A DNA stretch of 64,000 bases from the NCBI GenBank assembly GCA_027186245.1, contig CP114481.1, positions 20,119,501 to 20,183,500 of the forward strand, in the 5' to 3' direction. Below are positions 1 through 10,720 of this stretch, one piece after another. This DNA is from Coriaria nepalensis (lineage: Eukaryota; Streptophyta; Magnoliopsida; Cucurbitales; Coriariaceae). Position 1 is the stretch's first letter. The number at the start of each line of letters is the position of its first letter. A program made the position numbers and the translations under genes. A model generated the notes under the pieces. That model ran no database searches, was not told where the DNA came from, and saw nothing but the letters and a program-made list of their open reading frames with translations.

Positions 1-421
1 TGTTTGTTTTATTTGAGATTCATGTCAATGAGTCTTTTCAAGTCACTAATGGATTTGAAAAAAATTCAAATGAATTCTATTTTTACACTTTAAACACTAC
101 TTTCGCGGATCACTTGTTGATAATCTTTTTAAGACAAGTATGCATTTGATTTATCTTATATTTATTTAAATGAGTCTTTTCAAGACAATAAATCATTTGG
201 AAGCAATTGGAGCGAATACTATTTTCGCATTTCAAACACGACTTTCGCGCATAGCTTGCGTATTATTTTTTGAACGCAAGTATGAATTTGTTTTATTTTA
301 GTGTCATTATCTCAATGACTCTTTCAAAGTCACTAATTCATTTGAACACAATTAAAATGAATTCTATTTCCGCACTTCGAACCCGACTTTCGTACATAAC
401 TTGCTAATGATCATTTAAGGG
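1..421 (+). repeat. Partial first unit, type W, cut by the window edge
   Basis: The unit lacks its first eight bases (CAAGTATG), so the array continues to the left. Its type is W: GGATTTGAA in monomer A, TATTTAAATGAG in B, and TTTTAGTGTCATTATC plus TTTCCGCACTTCG in C. It differs from the next W unit by GCTTGCGTATT instead of GCTTGCATATT near 256-262. Confidence 0.95.
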
Positions 422-563
422 CAAGTATGTGTTTGTTTTATTTGAGATTCATGTCAATGAGTCTTTTCAAGTCACTAATGGATTTGAAAAAAATTCAAAT
501 GAATTCTATTTTTACACTTTAAACACTACTTTCGCGGATCACTTGTTGATAATCTTTTTAAGA
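422..563 (+). repeat. Monomer A (142 bp), reference copy
   Basis: A opens with CAAGTATGTGTTTG. Next come ATTCATGTCAATGAGTC, an A-tract flanked by inverted arms (ATTTGAA / TTCAAAT), GAATTCTATTTTTACAC and ACTTTCGCGGATCAC. It ends in AATCTTTTTAAGA. It is related to B and C by the opening octamer, the central ATGAGTC...AAGTC block, the GAATTCTATTTT block and ACTTTCG. A is the most conserved of the three monomers in the window. Its main variation is GTATGTG or GTATGCG at the start, GGATTTG or GCATTTG, GATTC or CATTC, and the GAAGAC insertion at its end. Confidence 0.92.
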
Positions 564-705
564 CAAGTATGCATTTGATTTATCTTATATTTATTTAAAT
601 GAGTCTTTTCAAGACAATAAATCATTTGGAAGCAATTGGAGCGAATACTATCTTCGCATTTCAAACACGACTTTCGCGCATAGCTTGCATATTATTTTTT
701 GAACG
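564..705 (+). repeat. Monomer B (142 bp), reference copy
   Basis: B opens with CAAGTATGCATTTG and contains ATGAGTCTTTTCAAGAC, CATTTGGAAGC and GCGAATACTATTTTCGC. It then has TTCAAACACGACTTTCGC and TAGCTTGCAT, and ends in TTTTTTGAACG or TTTTTTGAGGG. It has GAATAC where A and C have GAATTC, so EcoRI does not cut it. B is the most variable monomer: TATCTTATAT, TATCGTATAT and TATCATATAT, the TTTAAATG, TTTCAATG and TTTTAATG forms, and the GCGCATAG, CACGCCTAG and CTCGCCTAG forms define most unit types. Confidence 0.92.
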
Positions 706-850
706 CAAGTATGAATTTGTTTTATTTTAGTGTCATTATCTCAATGACTCTTTCAAAGTCACTAATTCATTTGAACACAATTAAAATGAATTCTATTTCC
801 GCACTTCGAACCCGACTTTCGTACATAACTTGCTAATGATCATTTAAGGG
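706..850 (+). repeat. Monomer C (145 bp), reference copy
   Basis: C opens with CAAGTATGAATTTG and contains CTCAATGACTCTTTC, TTCATTTGAACACAATT and GAATTCTATTTCCGCAC. It then has TTCGAACCCGACTTTCGTAC and ends in ACTTGCTAATGATCATTTAAGGG, which includes the palindrome TGATCA. Its three extra bases relative to A and B make the trimer 429 bp. Two deep variants exist: TTTTAGTGTCATTATC and TTAATCTTAGAGTCATC. The second forms a perfect dyad. Confidence 0.92.
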
Positions 851-1157
851 CAAGTATGTGTTTGTTTTATTTGAGATTCATGTCAATGAGTCTTTTCAAG
901 TCACTAATGCATTTGAAAAAAAATCAAATGAATTCTATTTTTACACTTTAAACACTACTTTCGCGGATCACTTGTTGATAATCTTTTTAAGACAAGTATG
1001 CATTTGATTTATCGTATATTTATTTCAATGAGTCTTTTCAAGACAATAAATCATTTGGAAGCAATTGGAGCGAATACTATTTTCGCATTTCAAACACGAC
1101 TTTCATGCGTAGCTTGCATATGATTTTTTGAGGGCAAGTATGAATTTGTTTAATCTT

Positions 1158-1180
1158 AGAGTCATCATCTCAATGACTCT
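1158..1180. repeat. Short dyad in monomer C (8-bp arms, 7-base loop)
   Basis: AGAGTCAT at 1158-1165 and ATGACTCT at 1173-1180 are exact reverse complements around CATCTCA. The dyad is present in every C monomer of the TTAATCTTAGAGTC form with ATGACTC. It is absent from the TTTTAGTGTC form. Confidence 0.8.
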
Positions 1181-1232
1181 TTGAAAGTCACTAATTCATT
1201 TGAACACAATTAAAATGAATTCTATTTTCGCA

Positions 1233-1241
1233 GTTCGAACC
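1233..1241 (+). other. Pol III B-box-like motif in monomer C variants
   Basis: GTTCGAACC matches the B-box consensus GWTCRANNC. It occurs where C reads CGCAGTTCG, as in K, G and Z units and scattered copies to about 41.6 kb. Other units read CACTTCGAACC or CTCCGAACC, which break the match. I find no convincing A box at the expected spacing, so this is recorded as a motif only. Confidence 0.3.
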
Positions 1242-1338
1242 CGACTTTCGTACATAACTTGCTAATGATCATTTAAGGGCAAGTATGCGTTTGTTTTATT
1301 TGAGATTCATGTCAATGAGTCTTTTCAAGTTACTAATG

Positions 1339-1359
1339 CATTTGAAAAAAATTCAAATG
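1339..1359. repeat. Short dyad in monomer A (8-bp arms, A5 loop)
   Basis: CATTTGAA at 1339-1346 and TTCAAATG at 1352-1359 flank five A residues. Nearly every A monomer carries it. W units replace the first C with G (7-bp arms) and K units have 7-bp arms around seven A residues. It could form a small hairpin and an A-tract bend; both effects are inferred. Confidence 0.8.
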
Positions 1360-2566
1360 AATTCTATTTTTACACTTTAAACACTACTTTCGCGGATCAC
1401 TTGTTGATAATCTTTTTAAGACAAGTATGCATTTGATTTATCGTATATTTATTTCAATGAGTCTTTTCAAGACAATAAATCATTTAGAAGCCATTGGAGC
1501 GAATACTATTTTCGCATTTCAAACACGACTTTCACGCCTAGCTTGCATATGATTTTTTGAGGGCAAGTATGAATTTGTTTAATCTTAGAGTCATCATCTC
1601 AATGACTCTTTGAAAGTCACTAATTCATTTGAACACAATTAAAATGAATTCTATTTTCGCAGTTCGAACCCGACTTTCGTACATAACTTGCTAATGATCA
1701 TTTAAGGGCAAGTATGTGTTTGTTTTATTTGAGATTCATGTCAATGAGTCTTTTCAAGTCACTAATGCATTTGAAAAAAAATCAAATGAATTCTATTTTT
1801 ACACTTTAAACACTACTTTCGCGGATCACTTGTTGATAATCTTTTTAAGACAAGTATGCATTTGATTTATCGTATATTTATTTCAATGAGTCTTTTCAAG
1901 ACAATAAATCATTTGGAAGCAATTGGAGCGAATACTATTTTCGCATTTCAAACACGACTTTCATGCGTAGCTTGCATATGATTTTTTGAGGGCAAGTATG
2001 AATTTGTTTAATCTTAGAGTCATCATCTCAATGACTCTTTGAAAGTCACTAATTCATTTGAACACAATTAAAATGAATTCTATTTTCGCAGTTCGAACCC
2101 GACTTTCGTACATAACTTGCTAATGATCATTTAAGGGCAAGTATGCGTTTGTTTTATTTGAGATTCATGTCAATGAGTCTTTTCAAGTTACTAATGCATT
2201 TGAAAAAAATTCAAATGAATTCTATTTTTACACTTTAAACACTACTTTCGCGGATCACTTGTTGATAATCTTTTTAAGACAAGTATGCATTTGATTTATC
2301 GTATATTTATTTCAATGAGTCTTTTCAAGACAATAAATCATTTAGAAGCCATTGGAGCGAATACTATTTTCGCATTTCAAACACGACTTTCACGCCTAGC
2401 TTGCATATGATTTTTTGAGGGCAAGTATGAATTTGTTTAATCTTAGAGTCATCATCTCAATGACTCTTTGAAAGTCACTAATTCATTTGAACACAATTAA
2501 AATGAATTCTATTTTCGCAGTTCGAACCCGACTTTCGTACATAACTTGCTAATGATCATTTAAGGG

Positions 2567-3425
2567 CAAGTATGCGTTTGTTTTGTTTGAGATTCATGTC
2601 AATGAGTCTTTTCAAGTCACTAATGCATTTGAAAAAAATTCAAATGAATTCTATTTTTACACTTTAAACACTACTTTCGCGGATCACTTGTTGATAATCT
2701 TTTTAAGACAAGTATGCATTTGATTTATCGTATATTTATTTCAATGAGTCTTTTCAAGACAATAAATCATTTGGAAGCCATTGGAGCGAATACTATTTTC
2801 GCATTTCAAACACGACTTTCACGCCTAGCTTGCATATGATTTTTTGAGGGCAAGTATGAATTTGTTTAATCTTAGAGTCATCATCTCAATGACTCTTTCA
2901 AAGTCACTAATTCATTTGAACACAATTAAAATGAATTCTATTTTCGCACTCCGAACCTGACTTTCGTATATAACTTGCTAAAGATCATTTAAGGGCAAGT
3001 ATGTGTTTGTTTTATTTGAGATTCATGTCAATGAGTCTTTTCCAGTCACTAATGCATTTGAAAAAAATTCAAATGAATTCTATTTTTACACTTTAAAAAC
3101 TACTTTCGCGGATCACTTGTTTATAATCTTTTTGAAGACAAGTATGCAGTTGATTTATCATATATTTATTTCAATGAGTCTTTTCATGACAATAAATCAT
3201 TTGGAAGCCATTGGAGCGAATACTATTTTCGCATTTCAAACACGACTTTCGCGCCTAGCTTGCATATGATTTTTTGAAGGCAAGTATGAATTTGTTTTAT
3301 TTTAGTGTCATCAATTCAATCACTTTTTGAAAGTCACGAATTCATTTGAAAGCAATTAAAACGAATTCTATTTTCGCACTCCGAACCCGACTTTCATACA
3401 TAACTTGCTAATGATCATTTAAGGG
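2567..3425 (+). repeat. Units H-like and E (first E unit)
   Basis: The 2567 unit has GTTTTGTTTGAG and the C form CACTCCGAACCTGAC with TATATAACTTGCTAAAGATC. The 2996 unit is the first type E. It has CCAGTCAC, TTTAAAAACTAC, TTGTTTATAATC, the extra G in TTTTTGAAGAC (430 bp), GTATGCAGTTG and CATGACAATAAATC. Its C monomer has TCATCAATTCAATCAC and AAAACGAATTC. H followed by E recurs several times downstream. Confidence 0.9.
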
Positions 3426-5141
3426 CAAGTATGTGTTTGTTTTATTTGAGATTCATGTCAATGAGTCTTTTCAAGTCACTAATGGATTTGAAAAAAATTC
3501 AAATGAATTCTATTTTTACACTTTAAACACTACTTTCGCGGATCACTTGTTGATAATCTTTTTAAGACAAGTATGCATTTGATTTATCTTATATTTATTT
3601 AAATGAGTCTTTTCAAGACAATAAATCATTTGGAAGCAATTGGAGCGAATACTATTTTCGCATTTCAAACACGACTTTCGCGCATAGCTTGCATATTATT
3701 TTTTGAACGCAAGTATGAATTTGTTTTATTTTAGTGTCATTATCTCAATGACTCTTTCAAAGTCACTAATTCATTTGAACACAATTAAAATGAATTCTAT
3801 TTCCGCACTTCGAACCCGACTTTCGTACATAACTTGCTAATGATCATTTAAGGGCAAGTATGTGTTTGTTTTATTTGAGATTCATGTCAATGAGTCTTTT
3901 CAAGTCACTAATGGATTTGAAAAAAATTCAAATGAATTCTATTTTTACACTTTAAACACTACTTTCGCGGATCACTTGTTGATAATCTTTTTAAGACAAG
4001 TATGCATTTGATTTATCTTATATTTATTTAAATGAGTCTTTTCAAGACAATAAATCATTTGGAAGCAATTGGAGCGAATACTATTTTCGCATTTCAAACA
4101 CGACTTTCGCGCATAGCTTGCATATTATTTTTTGAACGCAAGTATGAATTTGTTTTATTTTAGTGTCATTATCTCAATGACTCTTTCAAAGTCACTAATT
4201 CATTTGAACACAATTAAAATGAATTCTATTTCCGCACTTCGAACCCGACTTTCGTACATAACTTGCTAATGATCATTTAAGGGCAAGTATGTGTTTGTTT
4301 TATTTGAGATTCATGTCAATGAGTCTTTTCAAGTCACTAATGCATTTGAAAAAAAATCAAATGAATTCTATTTTTACACTTTAAACACTACTTTCGCGGA
4401 TCACTTGTTGATAATCTTTTTAAGACAAGTATGCATTTGATTTATCGTATATTTATTTCAATGAGTCTTTTCAAGACAATAAATCATTTGGAAGCAATTG
4501 GAGCGAATACTATTTTCGCATTTCAAACACGACTTTCATGCCTAGCTTGTATATGATTTTTTGAGGGCAAGTATGAATTTGTTTAATCTTAGAGTCATCA
4601 TCTCAATGACTCTTTGAAAGTCACTAATTCATTTGAACACAATTAAAATGAATTCTATTTTCGCAGTTCGAACCCGACTTTCGTACATAACTTGCTAATG
4701 ATCATTTAAGGGCAAGTATGCGTTTGTTTTATTTGAGATTCATGTCAATGAGTCTTTTCAAGTTACTAATGCATTTGAAAAAAATTCAAATGAATTCTAT
4801 TTTTACACTTTAAACACTACTTTCGCGGATCACTTGTTGATAATCTTTTTAAGACAAGTATGCATTTGATTTATCGTATATTTATTTCAATGAGTCTTTT
4901 CAAGACAATAAATCATTTAGAAGCCATTGGAGCGAATACTATTTTCGCATTTCAAACACGACTTTCACGCCTAGCTTGCATATGATTTTTTGAGGGCAAG
5001 TATGAATTTGTTTAATCTTAGAGTCATCATCTCAATGACTCTTTGAAAGTCACTAATTCATTTGAACACAATTAAAATGAATTCTATTTTCGCAGTTCGA
5101 ACCCGACTTTCGTACATAACATGCTAATGATCATTTAAGGG
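3426..5141 (+). repeat. Four units W-W-K-G, copy of the left-edge order
   Basis: This repeats the order of the partial unit at 1 and the units at 422, 851 and 1280, about 3433 bp further on (eight units plus one base). Both W units carry GGATTTGAA and TATTTAAATGAG. The K unit at 4284 differs from 851 by CATGCCTAGCTTGTAT. The G unit at 4713 ends in AACATGCTAATG instead of AACTTGCTAATG. Confidence 0.88.
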
Positions 5142-6858
5142 CAAGTATGCGTTTGTTTTGTTTGAGATTCATGTCAATGAGTCTTTTCAAGTCACTAATG
5201 CATTTGAAAAAAATTCAAATGAATTCTATTTTTACACTTTAAACACTACTTTCGCGGATCACTTGTTGATAATCTTTTTAAGACAAGTATGCATTTGATT
5301 TATCGTATATTTAATTCAATGAGTCTTTTCAAGACAATAAATCATTTGGAAGCCATTGGAGCGAATACTATTTTCGCATTTCAAACACGACTTTCGCGCC
5401 TAGCTTGCATATGATTTTTTGAGGGCAAGTATGAATTTGTTTAATCTTAGAGTCATCATCTCAATGACTCTTTGAAAGTCACTAATTCATTTGAACACAA
5501 TTAAAATGAATTCTATTTTCGCAGTTCGAACCCGACTTTCGTACATAGCTTGCTAATGATCATTTAAGGGCAAGTATGCGTTTGTTTTGTTTGAGATTCA
5601 TGTCAATGAGTCTTTTCAAGTCACTAATGCATTTGAAAAAAATTCAAATGAATTCTATTTTTACACTTTAAACACTACTTTCGCGGATCACTTGTTGATA
5701 ATCTTTTTGAAGACAAGTATGCATTTGATTTATCATATATTTATTTCAATGAGTCTTTTCATGACAATAAATCATTTGGAAGCCATTGGAGCGAATACTA
5801 TTTTCGCATTTCAAACACGACTTTCGCGCATAGCTTGCATATGATTTTTTGAAGGCAAGTATGAATTTGTTTTATTTTAGTGTCATCAATTCAATCACTT
5901 TTTGAAAGTCACGAATTCATTTGAAAGCAATTAAAACGAATTCTATTTTCGCACTCCGAACCCGACTTTCATACATAACTTGCTAATGATCATTTAAGGG
6001 CAAGTATGTGTTTGTTTTATTTGAGATTCATGTCAATGAGTCTTTTCAAGTCACTAATGCATTTGAAAAAAATTCAAATGAATTCTATTTTTACACTTTA
6101 AACACTACTTTCGCGGATCACTTGTTGATAATCTTTTTAAGACAAGTATGCATTTGATTTATCATATATTTATTTCAATGAGTCTTTTCAATACAATAAA
6201 TCATTTGGAAGCAATTGGAGCGAATACTATTTTCGCATTTCAAACACGACTTTCGCGCATAGCTTGCATATTATTTTTTGAACGCAAGTATGAATTTGTT
6301 TAATCTTAGAGTCATCATCTCAATGACACTTTGAATGTCACTAATTCATTTGAACAGAATTAAAATGAATTCTATTTCCGCACTTCGAACCCGACTTTCG
6401 TACATAACTTGCTAATGATCATTTAAGGGCAAGTATGTGCTTGTTTTATTTGAGATTCATGTCAATGAGTCTTTTCAAGTCACTAATGCATTTGAAAAAA
6501 ATTCAAATGAATTCTATTTTTACACTTTAAACACTACTTTCGCGGATCACTTGTTGATAATCTTTTTAAGACAAGTATGCATTTGATTTATCGTATATTT
6601 ATTTCAATGAGTCTTTTAAAGACAATAAATCATTTGGAAGCCATTGGAGCGAATACTATTTTCGCATTTCAAACACGACTTTCGCGCATAGCTTGCATAT
6701 GATTTTTTGAAGGCAAGTATGAATTTGTTTTATTTTAGTGTCATCAATTCAATCACTTTTTGAAAGTCACGAATTCATTTGAAAGCAATTAAAACGAATT
6801 CTATTTTCGCACTCCGAACCCGACTTTCATACATAACTTGCTAATGATCATTTAAGGG
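5142..6858 (+). repeat. Units 5142, 5571, N (6001) and 6430; long-range copied segment
   Basis: The 5571 unit (430 bp) has GTTTTGTTTGAG, CATGACAATAAATC, TAGCTTGCATATG and an E-like C monomer. It is preceded by TACATAGCTTGCTAATG. Type N at 6001 has CAATACAATAAATC, GACACTTTGAATGTCAC and GAACAGAATT. The 6430 unit has GTGCTTGTTTT and TCTTTTAAAGAC. The 5571-6001 pair reappears at 22310-22740, and N reappears at 17159 and 24026. Confidence 0.86.
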
Positions 6859-8574
6859 CAAGTATGTGTTTGTTTTATTTGAGATTCATGTCAATGAGTC
6901 TTTTCAAGTCACTAATGCATTTGAAAAAAATTCAAATGAATTCTATTTTTACACTTTAAACACTACTTTCGCGGATCACTTGTTGATAATCTTTTTAAGA
7001 CAAGTATGCATTTGATTTATCGTATATTTATTTCAATGAGTCTTTTCAAGACAATAAATCATTTGGAAGCCATTGGAGCGAATACTATTTTCGCATTTCA
7101 AACACGACTTTCACGCCTAGCTTGCATATGATTTTTTGAGGGCAAGTATGAATTTGTTTAATCTTAGAGTCATCATCTCAATGACTCTTTCAAAGTCACT
7201 AATTCATTTGAACACAATTAAAATGAATTCTATTTTCGCACTCCGAACCTGACTTTCGTACATAACTTGCTAAAGATCATTTAAGGGCAAGTATGTGTTT
7301 GTTTTATTTGACATTCATGTCAATGAGTCTTTTCAAGTCACTAATGCATTTGAAAAAAATTCAAATGAATTCTATTTTTACACTTTAAACACTACTTTCG
7401 CGGATCACTTGTTGATAATCTTTTTAAGACAAGTATGCATTTGATTTATCGTATATTTAATTCAATGAGTCTTTTCAAGACAATAAATCATTTGGAAGCC
7501 ATTGGAGCGAATACTATTTTCGCATTTCAAACACGACTTTCGCGCCTAGCTTGCATATGATTTTTTGAGGGCAAGTATGAATTTGTTTAATCTTAGAGTC
7601 ATCATCTCAATGACTCTTTGAAAGTCACTAATTCATTTGAACACAATTAAAATGAATTCTATTTTCGCAGTTCGAACCCGACTTTCGTACATAACTTGCT
7701 AATGATCATTTAAGGGCAAGTATGCGTTTGTTTTATTTGAGATTCATGTCAATGAGTCTTTTCAAGTCACTAATGCATTTGAAAAAAATTCAAATGAATT
7801 CTATTTTTACACTTTAAACACTACTTTCGCGGATCACTTGTTGATAATCTTTTTAAGACAAGTATGCATTTGATTTATCGTATATTTGTTTCAGTGAGTC
7901 TTTTCAAGATAATAAATCATTTGGAAGCCATTGGAGCGAATACTATTTTCGCATTTCAAACACGACTTTCACGCCTAGCTTGCATATGATTTTTTGAGGG
8001 CAAGTATGAATTTGTTTAATCTTAGAGTCATCATCTCAATGACTCTTTCAAAGTCACTAATTCATTTCAACACAATTAAAATGAATTCTATTTTCGCACT
8101 CCGAACCTGACTTTCGTATATAACTTGCTAAAGATCATTTAAGGGCAAGTATATGTTTGTTTTATTTGAGATTCATGTCAATGAGTCTTTTCAAGTCACT
8201 AATGCATTTGAAAAAAATTCAAATGAATTCTATTTTTACACTTTAAACACTACTTTCGCGGATCACTTGTTGATAATCTTTTTAAGACAAGTATGCATTT
8301 GATTTATCGTATATTTATTTCAATGAGTCTTTTCAAGACAATAAATCATTTGGAAGCCATTGGAGCGAATATTATTTTCGCATTTCAAACACGACTTTCA
8401 CGCCTAGCTTGCATATGATTTTTTGAGGGCAAGTATGAATTTGTTTAATCTTAGAGTCATCATCTCAATGACTCTTTCAAAGTCACTAATTCATTTGAAC
8501 ACAATTAAAATGAATTCTATTTTCGCACTCCGAACCTGACTTTCGTATATAACTTGCTAAAGATCATTTAAGGG
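6859..8574 (+). repeat. Units 6859, Z-like 7288, H-like 7717 and 8146
   Basis: The 7288 unit is type Z: GACATTCATG, TATTTAATTCAATG, GCGCCTAGC and CGCAGTTCG, but with AATCATTTGG rather than the AATCGTTTGG of later Z copies. The 7717 unit has TTGTTTCAGTGAGTC and AAGATAATAAATC. The 8146 unit starts CAAGTATATG and has GCGAATATTATT. Both end with CTCCGAACCTGAC and AAAGATC, leading into the E unit at 8575. The block is an older version of the Z-H-E order. Confidence 0.82.
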
Positions 8575-10720
8575 CAAGTATGTGTTTGTTTTATTTGAGA
8601 TTCATGTCAATGAGTCTTTTCCAGTCACTAATGCATTTGAAAAAAATTCAAATGAATTCTATTTTTACACTTTAAAAACTACTTTCGCGGATCACTTGTT
8701 TATAATCTTTTTGAAGACAAGTATGCAGTTGATTTATCATATATTTATTTCAATGAGTCTTTTCATGACAATAAATCATTTGGAAGCCATTGGAGCGAAT
8801 ACTATTTTCGCATTTCAAACACGACTTTCACGCCTAGCTTGCATATGATTTTTTGAAGGCAAGTATGAATTTGTTTTATTTTAGTGTCATCAATTTAATC
8901 ACTTTTTGAAAGTCACGAATTCATTTGAAAGCAATTAAAACGAATTCTATTTTCGCACTCCGAACCCGACTTTCATACATAACTTGCTAATGATCATTTA
9001 AGGGCAAGTATGTGTTTGTTTTATTTGAGATTTATGTCAATGAGTCTTTTCAAGTCACTAATGGATTTGAAAAAAATTCAAATGAATTCTATTTTTACAC
9101 TTTAAACACTACTTTCGCGGATCACTTGTTGATAATCTTTTTAAGACAAGTATGCATTTGATTTATCTTATATTTATTTAAATGAGTCTTTTCAAGACAA
9201 TAAATCATTTGGAAGCAATTGGAGCGAATACTATTTTCGCATTTCAAACACGACTTTCGCGCATAGCTTGCATATTATTTTTTGAACGCAAGTATGAATT
9301 TGTTTTATTTTAGTGTCATTATCTCAATGACTCTTTCAAAGTCACTAATTCATTTGAACACAATTAAAATGAATTCTATTTCCGCACTTCGAACCCGACT
9401 TTCGTACATAACTTGCTAATGATCATTTAAGGGCAAGTATGTGTTTGTTTTATTTGACATTCATGTCAATGAGTCTTTTCAAGTCACTAATGCATTTGAA
9501 AAAAATTCAAATGAATTCTATTTTTACACTTTAAACACTACTTTCGCGGATCACTTGTTGATAATCTTTTTAAGACAAGTATGCATTTGATTTATCGTAT
9601 ATTTATTTCAATGAGTCTTTTCAAGACAATAAATCATTTGGAAGCCATTGGAGCGAATACTATTTTCGCATTTCAAACACGACTTTCACGCCTAGCTTGC
9701 ATATGATTTTTTGAACGCAAGTATGAATTTGTTTTATTTTAGTGTCATTATCTCAATGACTCTTTCAAAGTCACTAATTCATTTGAACACAATTAAAATG
9801 AATTCTATTTCCGCACTTCGAACCCGACTTTCGTACATAACTTGCTAATGATCATTTAAGGGCAAGTATGTGTTTGTTTTATTTGAGATTCATGTCAATG
9901 AGTCTTTTCAAGTCACTAATGGATTTGAAAAAAATTCAAATGAATTCTATTTTTACACTTTAAACACTACTTTCGCGGATCACTTGTTGATAATCTTTTT
10001 AAGACAAGTATGCATTTGATTTATCTTATATTTATTTAAATGAGTCTTTTCAAGACAATAAATCATTTGGAAGCAATTGGAGCGAATACTATTTTCGCAT
10101 TTCAAACACGACTTTCGCGCATAGCTTGCATATTATTTTTTGAACGCAAGTATGAATTTGTTTTATTTTAGTGTCATTATCTCAATGACTCTTTCAAAGT
10201 CACTAATTCATTTGAACACAATTAAAATGAATTCTATTTCCGCACTTCGAACCCGACTTTCGTACATAACTTGCTAATGATCATTTAAGGGCAAGTATGT
10301 GTTTGTTTTATTTGACATTCATGTCAATGAGTCTTTTCAAGTCACTAATGCATTTGAAAAAAATTCAAATGAATTCTATTTTTACACTTTAAACACTACT
10401 TTCGCGGATCACTTGTTGATAATCTTTTTAAGACAAGTATGCATTTGATTTATCTTATATTTATTTAAATGAGTCTTTTCAAGACAATAAATCATTTGGA
10501 AGCCATTGGAGCGAATACTATTTTCGCATTTCAAACACGACTTTCACGCCTAGCTTGCATATGATTTTTTGAAGGCAAGTATGAATTTGTTTTATTTTAG
10601 TGTCATCAATTCAATCACTTTTTGAAAGTCACGAATTCATTTGAAAGCAATTAAAACGAATTCTATTTTCGCACTCCGAACCCGACTTTCATACATAACT
10701 TGCTAATGATCATTTAAGGG
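8575..10720 (+). repeat. Five units E-W-hybrid-W-hybrid
   Basis: E is at 8575 (430 bp), W at 9005 and 9863. The 9434 unit has a Z-like A monomer (GACATTCATG) and CACGCCTAGC in B, but switches at TTTTTTGAACGC into a W-type C. The 10292 unit has a Z-like A, a W-like TATTTAAATGAG in B, then CACGCCTAGC and an E-type C (TCATCAATTCAATCAC). Both are best read as recombinant units. Confidence 0.84.

Larger units (their letters stand above)
422..850 (+). repeat. Reference 429-bp unit, type W
   Basis: This is the first complete unit and the reference for the internal layout: monomer A 422-563, B 564-705, C 706-850. It carries two EcoRI sites (GAATTC at 501 and 788). The equivalent B position reads GAATAC at 643. 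Two GATC sites lie near the ends of A and C. About twelve CpGs are present, mostly in the second half of each monomer. Confidence 0.95.
851..2566 (+). repeat. 858-bp dimer (K-G) in two tandem copies
   Basis: Copies 851-1708 and 1709-2566 look identical base for base. Type K (851, 1709) has TTTGAAAAAAAATCAAATG, GGAAGCAATTGG and the private CATGCGTAGC. Type G (1280, 2138) has CAAGTTACTAATG, TTTAGAAGCCATTGG and CACGCCTAGC. Both have the AGAGTCATC form of C with CGCAGTTCGAACC. Shared private variants show a recent duplication of a two-unit block, presumably by unequal exchange. Confidence 0.92.

Noticed and set aside
422..850. CENP-B box in the monomers
   Set aside because: I checked each TTCG on the + strand and each CCCG for the minus strand against TTCGNNNNANNCGGG. 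None fits; CCCGACT matches the first positions only.
830..852. Telomere-like repeat in CATTTAAGGGCAAG
   Set aside because: TTTAAGGG is not TTTAGGG or TTAGGG and occurs once per unit, not in tandem.
1233..1241. tRNA gene or tRNA-derived SINE suggested by GTTCGAACC
   Set aside because: Only the B-box-like core is present. No A box at the right spacing, no cloverleaf stems, and the motif is lost in many units.
3003..3269. 88-codon open frame starting with ATG in A and ending in B, repeated in E-type units (also 8582, 12444, 14161, 16307, 18453, 19741, 20171, 29180 and others)
   Set aside because: It is satellite sequence. The frame exists because of one inserted base, is present only in certain unit types, lacks any recognisable domain, and is surrounded by the same DNA with stops. 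No promoter or codon bias is evident.
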